64,000 bases of DNA from Bacillota bacterium (GTDB lineage Bacteria; Bacillota; Bacilli; Alicyclobacillales; SLC66). This document shows, piece after piece, positions 55,437 through 64,000 of the stretch (within the stretch, counting starts at the first letter, position 1; every line of letters starts with the position of its first letter). The stretch is from contig JAJZEE010000001.1 in the NCBI GenBank assembly GCA_021805735.1, positions 1 through 64,000 on the forward strand, in the 5' to 3' direction. The notes under the pieces were generated by a model that did no database searches, was not told where the DNA came from, and was given only the letters and a program-made list of their open reading frames with translations. The translations under genes and the position numbers were made by a program.

Positions 55437-57395
55437 TTGCTCAAACAGAAGACGGCCTTGCTGGCTGCTCCACTCGCTGTAGGAATGTTGCTCACGGGCA
55501 TGCCGGCCGCCGCGTCCGCGCACTTTCAGGGACTTCAGGGGCTTCTTGCCACAGGCCATGGAGTCAAGCCGAACCTTGCGTTGATCCAGCCCGTCACCGA
55601 TCTGGGCCCGGCGGATCCGAATCAAATCGTTTCGATGTCGATTGTCCTCAAGGCGCAAAATACAACGCAACTCGCGAACTACATCGCCCAGACAGTCAAT
55701 CCATCCAGTTCCAACTACCACAAATTTCTCAGCGTCAATCAATTTCGCAATCTATACGCGCCTCCTGCGACGGATGTAACCCAACTGATCAGCTATCTCA
55801 CCGCGCATGGCATCCAGAGCTACGCGTATGCTGATGGACTGCTCGTGAAAGCGATCGGCGCGGCCAGCGCGTTTGAACAGTTGTTCAACATCCAGATTGA
55901 GAACTTCTCTGTCAATGGTTCATCATTTTACGCCGCCAGCAAGGCACTGGCGTTTCCAAAGCCGTTTGCGAAACTGGTGTTGACCACGATTGGACTCAGC
56001 AACTACACGGCGGCCGCTCCGCAGATGATGATGCTGTCCAAAAGTCAGCAACCCGCCACCGCCGCTGCTCCGGTTGCCCTGCCCAAGCATGGCACCGCCA
56101 CGGGAGTGCCCGGACAGTACACCGTCGGGGATGTGGCGCATCTGTATCACATCAACGGCCTGTACCGACAAGGGATCACCGGCCAAGGGCAGACCATCGG
56201 GATCGCCACATTTGCCAATTTTCACGCGCAGGACGCGTATCATTACTGGAACGCCATCCATCTCAAATACAAACCCAACCGCATCCGGCAAGTGTTCGTG
56301 GACGGCGGCGGCGCGCTCGGCCAAAGCGCAGGTTCTGGCGAGACGGCGCTCGATGTGGAGCAGTCCGGCGGCATTGCGCCGAACGCAAACATCGTGGTCT
56401 ACGACGCGGCCAATACAGACCAGGGATTCGTGGATGTATTCTATCAGGCCGCGTCAGACAATGTGGTGAACACACTCTCCGTCAGTTGGGGGTCGCCTGA
56501 ACTGTTCTACCTGGCGTCGCAACAGGCCGGGCAGTTGCAAGCGCTCCATCAGGCGTTCATGGAAGCCGCCGTCCAGGGCATCTCCACCTTTGCCGCCGCC
56601 GGCGATTCCGGCGCCTTTGATGTAAACGCCGCCGTTCCCTATCCATTCGTGTCGAAAGTGGTGTCGGTGGACGCGCCATCGTCCGACCCCTACGTCACGG
56701 CGACCGGAGGCACCACGCTGGCGGGCCCCATTCATCTGAAAAATGGGTGGGTCAACGTTCCGACAACACGGGCCTGGAGTTGGAGCTACCTCTCCAACTA
56801 CACTAATACATACTACGGTCCGCTTGCCCTGTACACGCGCAACATATTCCCCGTTGGCGGGGGCGGCGGCGTGAGCTCCGTGTGGCCCATGCCATGGTAT
56901 CAACAGGGGATCCCCTCCATCCAAAAGACGCCGCCGGGGCAACAGTTGATCGATTTCACACAAAGTCCGCCGTCCGTCTATTATCAGTTGCACGGAGGCT
57001 TCGCCGGGCGCAACACGCCCGATATCGCGATGAACGCGGATCCCTATACAGGGTACCTGCTGTATTCGACGCCGGACGGAGGCTGGGTGAAGAACGTCGG
57101 CGGCACGAGTATGTCAGCCCCGCAGATGAACGGCATCACGGCGCTCCTCGGTCAATATCTCGGTTCCCGAATCGGCTTGTTGAACCCGGCGCTGTATGCG
57201 ATGGCCAAGGCGAACGCCTACGGGCCAAACGGTCCGCTGACCGCCGTCACCGCCGGCAACAACTGGTACTACAGCGCCATCCCAGGCTACAACCAGGCCA
57301 CGGGCGTGGGCTCGCCCAACGTCACGAATATGGCCGCCTGGATGAAGGCGCAGCAGCCGCAGCAGCCGCAGGCGGCGGGTGCGGGTGGTCGGTGA
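55437..57395 (+). CDS. S53 family peptidase (sedolisin/kumamolisin type), secreted with pro-domain
   Basis: Pro-domain (YHKFLSVNQFRNLYAPPATDV), Glu/Asp motif GETALDVEQ, AAAGDSGAFD, GGTSMSAPQMNG Ser motif; TTG 55437 after GGAGGTG, ORF frame from 55293. Confidence 0.93.
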   Translation: MLKQKTALLAAPLAVGMLLTGMPAAASAHFQGLQGLLATGHGVKPNLALIQPVTDLGPADPNQIVSMSIVLKAQNTTQLANYIAQTVNPSSSNYHKFLSVNQFRNLYAPPATDVTQLISYLTAHGIQSYAYADGLLVKAIGAASAFEQLFNIQIENFSVNGSSFYAASKALAFPKPFAKLVLTTIGLSNYTAAAPQMMMLSKSQQPATAAAPVALPKHGTATGVPGQYTVGDVAHLYHINGLYRQGITGQGQTIGIATFANFHAQDAYHYWNAIHLKYKPNRIRQVFVDGGGALGQSAGSGETALDVEQSGGIAPNANIVVYDAANTDQGFVDVFYQAASDNVVNTLSVSWGSPELFYLASQQAGQLQALHQAFMEAAVQGISTFAAAGDSGAFDVNAAVPYPFVSKVVSVDAPSSDPYVTATGGTTLAGPIHLKNGWVNVPTTRAWSWSYLSNYTNTYYGPLALYTRNIFPVGGGGGVSSVWPMPWYQQGIPSIQKTPPGQQLIDFTQSPPSVYYQLHGGFAGRNTPDIAMNADPYTGYLLYSTPDGGWVKNVGGTSMSAPQMNGITALLGQYLGSRIGLLNPALYAMAKANAYGPNGPLTAVTAGNNWYYSAIPGYNQATGVGSPNVTNMAAWMKAQQPQQPQAAGAGGR

Positions 57396-57474
57396 TCCTC
57401 TATGCATGGCGCCGCAGTCCGCGCCGACGATGCGCGTTCTCTCGACGTCTGAAGGAAAGTAGGATACGACAGCC

Positions 57475-58635
57475 ATGAGAGTGGCCCTTGTGCATGAGTG
57501 GCTCGTCAATATTCGTGGTTCAGAGCAGGTGCTGTTGCGGTTGGCGCGTCTGTTTCCGGACGCCGCCATTTTTGTATCCGTCATGGAACCTTCGGCGCTC
57601 CCTGAAGAGCTGTCATCGCGAGATGTTCGGACCACCTTTATCCAGAAACTTCCGCGCGCCAGTTCCCTTTATCAGGCGTATCTGCCCCTGATGCCGCTTG
57701 CCTTTGAGTCGCTGGATCTACAGGACTATGATCTCGTCATCAGCAGCAGCCACGCCTGCGCGAAGGGCGTTATCGCAGCGCCGCAGGCCAAACACATCTG
57801 CTACTGTCATACTCCGATGCGCTACGCCTGGAGCGAATACCACAGGTATAGGCAGCACACCCGAGGTCCGATCAGGCGTTTCGCATCCACCTTACTGCTG
57901 CACTATCTGCGGCTGTGGGACGTATCCAGTTCTGCGCGCGTGGATCACTTTATCGCGAACAGTTCCGAAGTCGCCGCGCGCATTGCCCGCTATTACGGCA
58001 GATCTGCTGAAATCATCCACCCTCCTGTAGAGCGAATCGTACAGGCAGAAGAAGACTCTGCGGTCCAGACGCGACCGTTGCTGTTGCCGCGTTTCTTTGA
58101 TGCGCATCCCTTCTATCTGTTCCTGGGTCGACTCGTGCCGTACAAGCGGCTTGATCTGGCAGTCGCCGCCTGCGAACGACTGGGGGCGCCTTTGGTAGTA
58201 GCGGGAGATGGATCGCGCATGGATGAGCCGCGCCACGGAAACAGCGCTGCAGACCGTGGAACAGGACGTGCAGAGCAGACCGCTTATCTCGGGCCGGTGA
58301 CTGACGCCGAAGCGCGCTGGCTGTTTGCGCACTGTCAGGCATTTATCTTTCCGGGACTCGAAGATTTTGGCATCACAATGGTTGAAGCGCTGAGTTTCGG
58401 CAAACCTGTTGTTGCCTATGCGCGAGGAGGCGCACTTGACATCATACGCGATGGCAGAAACGGTGTGCTGTTCCGTGAACCTACGGCAAAAGCGCTGGCC
58501 GAAGCCATGGAGAGACTCCAGAAGATAACCTTCGACCCTGATGAAATAACGTCCTCGGCACTCGCCTTTCACCCCGATTACTTTGATGAACGCGTGCGCA
58601 GCGCGGTTTCCCGGGTTCTGACCGAACAGTCGTAA
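57475..58635 (+). CDS. glycosyltransferase family 4 (mannosyltransferase-like)
   Basis: MRVALVHEWLVNIRGSEQVLLRL, CYCHTPMRYAWSEYHRY, FLGRLVPYKRLDLAV, FPGLEDFGITMVEALSFGKPVVAYARGGALDII. Confidence 0.93.
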   Translation: MRVALVHEWLVNIRGSEQVLLRLARLFPDAAIFVSVMEPSALPEELSSRDVRTTFIQKLPRASSLYQAYLPLMPLAFESLDLQDYDLVISSSHACAKGVIAAPQAKHICYCHTPMRYAWSEYHRYRQHTRGPIRRFASTLLLHYLRLWDVSSSARVDHFIANSSEVAARIARYYGRSAEIIHPPVERIVQAEEDSAVQTRPLLLPRFFDAHPFYLFLGRLVPYKRLDLAVAACERLGAPLVVAGDGSRMDEPRHGNSAADRGTGRAEQTAYLGPVTDAEARWLFAHCQAFIFPGLEDFGITMVEALSFGKPVVAYARGGALDIIRDGRNGVLFREPTAKALAEAMERLQKITFDPDEITSSALAFHPDYFDERVRSAVSRVLTEQS

Positions 58636-58805
58636 GGTCACTGGCGGGGTCAATCTTTACCATGGGGCAAATCCTCTATTGACCAAGTATTTGGCATGTG
58701 CTAGGCTAGCATTGAGGCCAGAATATAGCAAATGGGGAAAGGTGTACATAGCGCCTCTCAGGTGCGATTTCTGGATCGCATTGCGTTATCCTAGGGGGAG
58801 ACTGA

Positions 58806-61800
58806 ATGCGCAAACATGTTTCAAGAACGGCCATGACCATCATGGTCTCCGTTCTGTTGGCGGCATCACCCGCCGCGTACAGTTACGCGGCGACGAGCGG
58901 CGCCTCTTCGCCGCCCGGTTCGAGTTCCACAACCGCACCGGCGGCAGGTTCACAGATACTTCAGCCAGTGCCGAAGTATGTGGGGAAAGCCAAGTCGATG
59001 GGAGCACTGGATCCCGGAAAACAGTTGTCGTTTACTGTCTATCTGCATCCAGCCAATCAAAGTGGACTGTTCTCATACGTACAGGAGACGGTAAACCAGA
59101 AATCTCCGTATTATCATAAGTGGCTTAAGCCAGCGCAGATTCGCGCGCAGTTCGGAGCCAACCCCTCTGCCGTGGCGCAGCTCTCCAATTACTTGCAGTC
59201 GCAGGGGTTGCAGGTAGGGTCATTATCGGCTGACGGTCTCTCCATGTCAGTGAGTGGGTCTGTGCAGCACATCGAGACCGCTTTTTCCACTCAATTGACC
59301 AATTTTTCGAAAAATCACCTCTCTTTCTTCGCAAACTCAACACCCCTGATGCTTCCCGCTTCTGTATCGGGCGTCGCGCTCACGGTTACGGGGCTCGATT
59401 CCTACCAAAAAGCGGTGGCGCCGCAGGGGAACGCTCCGATTCTCATGCATGGCAGGCAGCGGTACACAGATCCGATGAAGCACATCGTTCGCAAGAATGG
59501 CTCATCGTATCCATCCACCGTCGCGACTCGCGCCAACGCGCAAGCAGGATCGCCGGCGGCGTTGAACGACGTGTCGACGTATTCCAGTCTGGTTTCCACG
59601 ACCGGTACAGCGACATTGACGTACACGGTCACTGATTCTACCGGCGCGCCGGTGCCCGGGGTCGCGGTGCAGCTCTCGTCCTCGTTTGGCAATCCATCTC
59701 TGACAGGGTCTACGTCAGCAGTCATTGCAGCCGCATCGACGACAGGCGCAGCCGGCGCAGCCGTTACCGCAACCACCGACTCCTCCGGAACGGTGTCCTT
59801 CACTGTGTCCGACGCGACATCGGAGGACATCAACTTCACCGCCGCAGTACCGTCTGCGGGGTTGAGCGCATCGGCGCCGGACAATATCTGGTTCTTTTAC
59901 GCTAACGCGTTTACAGCTACCGCCGACACGCATACACCGGTGCCGGCAGCGACGGGCCAGGATATCCGGTTCAACCTCAGCGCTTTCACTGATCCGGCAA
60001 CGGGGCAGCCAGTTCAGGGCTCAATGCTGGTCGGTATGATGCCTCCCAGCAACTACAACCCGGATCCCAACATGATGGCGCCATACCTGCCGAACTATTT
60101 TCAGGGGGTATCCGGTCTGCCCAACCAGGACTACATGACGTTGTGGGGTCCGGCAAGTGGACCTGTAACCATCTTCCAGGCAGGTCCGAACGGCAACACC
60201 CTGTATGAGGGTGTGTCCGCCAGCGTGTCCTGGGCAGGGCCGAATGTCAGTAACTATCCGCTTGACGCGACCGCCGGCAACCAGTTGTACGGCGCGACAG
60301 GCACGGTGGCGCGCGCGCAGGCGATCGGCGGCATGCGGATCGGGATTTTTGCTATGTCCGCTTACACGCCGAGCGACCTGCAGGCGTACTTCGGCTACAA
60401 TAATCTGCCGATGCCCAACGTAGTGCAGGTTCCTGTGGACGGCGGCGTCCAAAACCAGATAATTCCCGGTTGGCACGGCGAACTGATGCTTGACATGGAA
60501 CGTTCCGCTTCCTCCGCCCCAGGGGCGACGCTGTACCTGTACCAACTCAACCCGTATGGAGATCCGCTTGACGCGCTGACAGCGGTGGCTGCGCAGGATC
60601 AGGTGCAGGTGTACACCTCCAGCTTCGGAATGGCGGAAGACGCCCTGACGCCCCAATACGCTCAGGCATGGGACATCCAGTCGGCCGCCGCGTCTGCAGA
60701 GGGCATCACCCTGATGGCTTCCAGCGGAGATTCGGGAGCCAACTCCGATCAGAGTCCAAACACTCAGTTGCTGCAAACGGTCAACCTGCCTGCTTCCGAT
60801 CCATACACGACGGCGGTCGGTGGAACGCAACTCGGATACAGCGGCACGTACAATGCCTCGGCGTTCAATCCGACTGCGCCAGTTGCGCCAGGTTCTCTGA
60901 CTGACGCCACATCCACCCCGTCGCTGACCAGTGAGTGGGGTTGGTCGCCGGACGGTCCGTGGCATACGCTTATATCTTCATCCACAGGCGGCTATAGCGA
61001 GTTCTTCGCCAAACCTCCCTACCAAAACGGCGTCGTGCCAGGCGCCATGCGGGGAGTGCCGGACATTTCATTTATGGCGGTCACGCCCTGGTGGTTGACG
61101 ACCGACAACGGACAGTGGTTGCTCGACGGCGGAACATCCGCCGCTTCTCCGACGTGGGCCGGCTATGTAGCCGATATGGATACGGTGCTGGGCGGTCTGA
61201 TGGGTACGATGAATCCGCTCATTTACCAGATGGCGCAAGTGAATCCAAACGCGTTCAATAACGTTACGGCCGGTTGGAACAACGGATATCAGGCGACCGG
61301 GGTAGGCTGGAACGCCGTAACCGGTTGGGGTTCCGTGAAAATCGACCAGTTTCTCAGCGACTTGCAGCCGCAGTACAACATCGCGTGGGGACAGAACACC
61401 ACGCCCGCGTCGATGAGCCCCGGAGCCAGCCAAAACGTGTCGGTCACACTGACAAACGAAGGGCAGACGACATGGACGGCGGGCCAATTCTTCGTGGCTT
61501 ACCGCTGGATCAACACACAGGGCCAAGTCGTCAGCACGGGTCCGTGGGCGTCCCTTGCGAGCAATGTCGCAACAGGCCAGTCGGCGACGGTGACAGATAA
61601 AGTAACGGCGCCGACCACACCAGGCTCTTATGTACTGCAATGGGATGTTGTCGACAACGGCGTAACATGGCTCTCGAACGCAGGCGCGCAGACCGATGAC
61701 ATTCAGGTCTCGGTGGGCGGAAAGCAGGGTGTCGTGTGGGGATCGACAACCACCCCGGCAACCATTGCCACAGGCGGCACCGTGAACGCCGCCGTGACGC

Positions 61801-63188
61801 TTCAAAATACCGGTTCCGATACGCTGGCTTCACCGAAATACTTCCTGGCTTACCACTGGACAACGCCGCAGGGGCAGATGGTGAACTTCAACGGCGCCTG
61901 GAACGCTTTCCCGAGCGGCGGCATCGCAAGCGGCCAGACGGGTTCAGTGCCAGTGTCCATCACGGCGCCAAGCAAGCCAGGCAACTATGTGTTGCAGTAT
62001 GACATCGTAGAGCCTGGCGTTGCGTGGTTCTCGTCGGAAGGCATTGCGGTTGACTCTGTGCCAGTCACCGTGGCGCCGTCGTTCTCCGTGTCGTTTGCTT
62101 CGGATCAGACACCGTCGACCATTATCTCCAGTCTGCCGACACAGTCGTCGATCCAGATTACCAATACGGGGTCGACGACCATGACTCCGAACCAATATTT
62201 CGTCAGTTACCACTGGCTCAACAGTCAGGGGCAAGTGGTCCAGTTCAACAACACGTGGTTCCCGTTTGTCGCCTCACCAACTGGCGCCGTGTCGCTGGCG
62301 CCGGGACAAAGCATGACCGTTCCCGTGACCATTTCGGCGCCGACTACTTCCCAGGGCTACAACATGCCGCCCGGTCAGTATCAGATCGTGTGGGATGTCA
62401 TAGACAGCGGCGTCGCGTGGTCGTCGTCCAACGGCCAGGACAAGGTCGACGCAGTGACAGTGATGCAGCCGCCGCTTGCGGTGAAATGGCTTAGTTCCGA
62501 CACACCGTCGAACATGCTGGCCGGACAGACGGCCAACGTCAATGTTGCGCTTGAAAATTTCAGTCCGGTCACTTTGCAATCGCCGCAGTACTATCTGGCT
62601 GGGGAGTGGCTGAACGCTTCCGGACAGGTCGTTCAGACAACCAACTGGGCATCGATCAACGTCGCGTCTCTGGGCTCCGCGACTGTGCCTGCACAGTTGA
62701 CAGCTCCGAGCGCGCCAGGCACATACACGTTCCAGTGGGATATTGTGGAGCCTGGCGTCACATGGTTGTCGCAAACAGGAAATCCGACGGTTCCGATTAC
62801 CATCGTGGTGCAGAAATCGGCGCCATACGGCGTGTCGTGGGGCGCCAACACGACGCCCGCGACCATGACGCACGGTCAAACGGGAGTCAGCGCGTCGGTG
62901 ACACTGACAAATACCGGCACTAACACATGGACCAACAGTGGCAACAACGCCTATTATCTCGCGTACCACTGGGTGAACAGCCAAGGTCAGGTGGTCTCCT
63001 GGAACGGCGTGTGGACGCCATTTCCGTCCAGCGTACAGCCAGGCCAGACAGTGACGGTGAACGCCAGCATCAACGCGCCGAGCGCTCCCGGTTCCTACAA
63101 GCTGGAGTGGGATATCGTACAATCGGGAGTCACCTGGTTCTCGGTACAGGGTGTCCAACCTGATGTGATCCCTGTCGCAGTGAACTGA
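58806..63188 (+). CDS. large secreted S53 family peptidase with inserted Ig-like region and five C-terminal NBR1-like Ig domains
   Basis: Signal peptide, pro-domain (YYHKWLKPAQIRAQFGANPSAVAQLSNYL), ELMLDMERS, MASSGDSGAN, GGTSAASPTWAGYVAD, repeated WG.NTTPA.M...G......L.N.G...W units. Confidence 0.92.
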   Translation: MRKHVSRTAMTIMVSVLLAASPAAYSYAATSGASSPPGSSSTTAPAAGSQILQPVPKYVGKAKSMGALDPGKQLSFTVYLHPANQSGLFSYVQETVNQKSPYYHKWLKPAQIRAQFGANPSAVAQLSNYLQSQGLQVGSLSADGLSMSVSGSVQHIETAFSTQLTNFSKNHLSFFANSTPLMLPASVSGVALTVTGLDSYQKAVAPQGNAPILMHGRQRYTDPMKHIVRKNGSSYPSTVATRANAQAGSPAALNDVSTYSSLVSTTGTATLTYTVTDSTGAPVPGVAVQLSSSFGNPSLTGSTSAVIAAASTTGAAGAAVTATTDSSGTVSFTVSDATSEDINFTAAVPSAGLSASAPDNIWFFYANAFTATADTHTPVPAATGQDIRFNLSAFTDPATGQPVQGSMLVGMMPPSNYNPDPNMMAPYLPNYFQGVSGLPNQDYMTLWGPASGPVTIFQAGPNGNTLYEGVSASVSWAGPNVSNYPLDATAGNQLYGATGTVARAQAIGGMRIGIFAMSAYTPSDLQAYFGYNNLPMPNVVQVPVDGGVQNQIIPGWHGELMLDMERSASSAPGATLYLYQLNPYGDPLDALTAVAAQDQVQVYTSSFGMAEDALTPQYAQAWDIQSAAASAEGITLMASSGDSGANSDQSPNTQLLQTVNLPASDPYTTAVGGTQLGYSGTYNASAFNPTAPVAPGSLTDATSTPSLTSEWGWSPDGPWHTLISSSTGGYSEFFAKPPYQNGVVPGAMRGVPDISFMAVTPWWLTTDNGQWLLDGGTSAASPTWAGYVADMDTVLGGLMGTMNPLIYQMAQVNPNAFNNVTAGWNNGYQATGVGWNAVTGWGSVKIDQFLSDLQPQYNIAWGQNTTPASMSPGASQNVSVTLTNEGQTTWTAGQFFVAYRWINTQGQVVSTGPWASLASNVATGQSATVTDKVTAPTTPGSYVLQWDVVDNGVTWLSNAGAQTDDIQVSVGGKQGVVWGSTTTPATIATGGTVNAAVTLQNTGSDTLASPKYFLAYHWTTPQGQMVNFNGAWNAFPSGGIASGQTGSVPVSITAPSKPGNYVLQYDIVEPGVAWFSSEGIAVDSVPVTVAPSFSVSFASDQTPSTIISSLPTQSSIQITNTGSTTMTPNQYFVSYHWLNSQGQVVQFNNTWFPFVASPTGAVSLAPGQSMTVPVTISAPTTSQGYNMPPGQYQIVWDVIDSGVAWSSSNGQDKVDAVTVMQPPLAVKWLSSDTPSNMLAGQTANVNVALENFSPVTLQSPQYYLAGEWLNASGQVVQTTNWASINVASLGSATVPAQLTAPSAPGTYTFQWDIVEPGVTWLSQTGNPTVPITIVVQKSAPYGVSWGANTTPATMTHGQTGVSASVTLTNTGTNTWTNSGNNAYYLAYHWVNSQGQVVSWNGVWTPFPSSVQPGQTVTVNASINAPSAPGSYKLEWDIVQSGVTWFSVQGVQPDVIPVAVN

Positions 63189-63268
63189 TCGCGCTGCCCC
63201 GCAGTGGATAGCCGCTTCAGTTCGCTGCACAGGCAGGCGGGAAAGGTGTAGTTAGTAGTTCATACGGC

Positions 63269-63313
63269 AAGGCGATCGGTCTCCTCACTAGGGGGGGCTG
63301 ATCGCCTTCTTTT
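63269..63313 (+). terminator. intrinsic terminator after S53 peptidase gene
   Basis: AAGGCGATC (63269-63277) / GATCGCCTT (63300-63308) followed by CTTTT. Confidence 0.8.
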
Positions 63314-63519
63314 GATTGCCGTCACTGCGTCGGGGCGCTCTCCACTTCGTTAGCGTCCGCCCTACATATCCATAGCAGTGACTGCTGGAATTTGTATACG
63401 AATTTGCGCTATCCAGTGTTTATGCTACACTATGACCATCCTAGTAAATGCGTGATGCGACAATCCTTTGTCCATCGTCATGCAGGGAAGAAACACAGAC
63501 GGACCTTGAGGGGATCGCA

Positions 63520-64000
63520 TTGGAACTGCATGAGTTGCTTTCCGCTACCCTGCGCGAAGAAGTGAGTCGCGCGCAACCGCACGCTTCGTTGGTGAAAACA
63601 GCTCACCTTCAGCTTCAGGTGCTGGATCATGTCGTCGCTCAGTTGCAAAGCAGCGCTGAGATTGATCTCACGATTCCAGTGGGGTCGCACAGGCGAGTGA
63701 TAGGGCGGTTCATCTCTCTGTACAAGCGTCTCGTTGCTCGTGCGCTTCGCTGGCACACCGATGTGCTCTGGAGGCGGCAAAGCGAGTACAACAGAACATT
63801 GCTTGAAGCGCTCACGCTCGTTCGGCAGTTTCAGGTTGAGATCCTGGAGAGACTCACCATGTTCGAGAATTCACCCGACCAAACTGTGGCTCGCCTGGTT
63901 TACGACTTTCCGGAGCGTCAAAAGAGAGATGAACTGAACATTGCAGGGCAGTCGGTCGACCCGCCTCCGAACAGATGTCACGAGGCTTTCCCGGAAGCGG
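63520..64000 (+). CDS. partial CDS, N-terminal region reminiscent of glycosyltransferase/methyltransferase-associated proteins
   Basis: TTG start, open to window end: MELHELLSATLREEVSRAQPHASLVKTAHLQLQVLDHVVAQLQ...SHRRVIGRFISLYKRLVARALRWHTDVLWRRQSEYNRTLLEAL. Confidence 0.55.
   Translation, partial: MELHELLSATLREEVSRAQPHASLVKTAHLQLQVLDHVVAQLQSSAEIDLTIPVGSHRRVIGRFISLYKRLVARALRWHTDVLWRRQSEYNRTLLEALTLVRQFQVEILERLTMFENSPDQTVARLVYDFPERQKRDELNIAGQSVDPPPNRCHEAFPEA

Overview
64 kb chromosomal window from a spore-forming Firmicute. Gene order and two acid-type S53 peptidases suggest an Alicyclobacillaceae-like acidophile (inference). From left to right it holds: rpmE-prfA-prmC-spoIIR-ywlC-mntP-ywlE-rpiB-ywlG-glyA; a minus-strand deacetylase / MFS / MGDG-synthase-like glycosyltransferase cluster; upp-wecB-thiolase; a complete F1Fo ATP synthase operon; an 11-subunit complex I operon (nuoABCDHIJKLMN, no nuoEFG) followed by an acyl-CoA dehydrogenase; ywzB-ywmB-murA; spoIIQ-spoIIID-mbl-flhO-flhP; a sigma factor divergent from a ComK-like regulator; yigZ; and a surface/exopolysaccharide region (S-layer protein, O-antigen-ligase-like protein, sugar transferase, glycosyltransferases, two S53 peptidases). 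The best candidate for something undescribed is a three-copy intergenic palindrome. It has a nearly invariant ~30-nt loop (GCGAGTTCGGCG[C/A]AGCCGTGT[C/T]TGAG[C/A]AG) on 16-19 bp stems whose sequence differs between copies but whose pairing is kept. The copies lie at 8212-8281 (minus), 20618-20687 (plus, between atpA and atpG) and 23738-23810 (plus, between atpC and nuoA), and each is sense to an adjacent transcript. Other points of interest: a ComK-like protein in an AT-rich divergent promoter region, absence of spoIID from its usual neighbourhood where a small Rpn-like ORF sits instead, an internal duplication in FlhO, an S53 peptidase with an inserted Ig-like region and five NBR1-like C-terminal domains, a long structured S-layer leader, and a 58-aa zinc-ribbon ORF missing from the ORF track. 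All calls come from reading the sequence and family knowledge; no searches were run.
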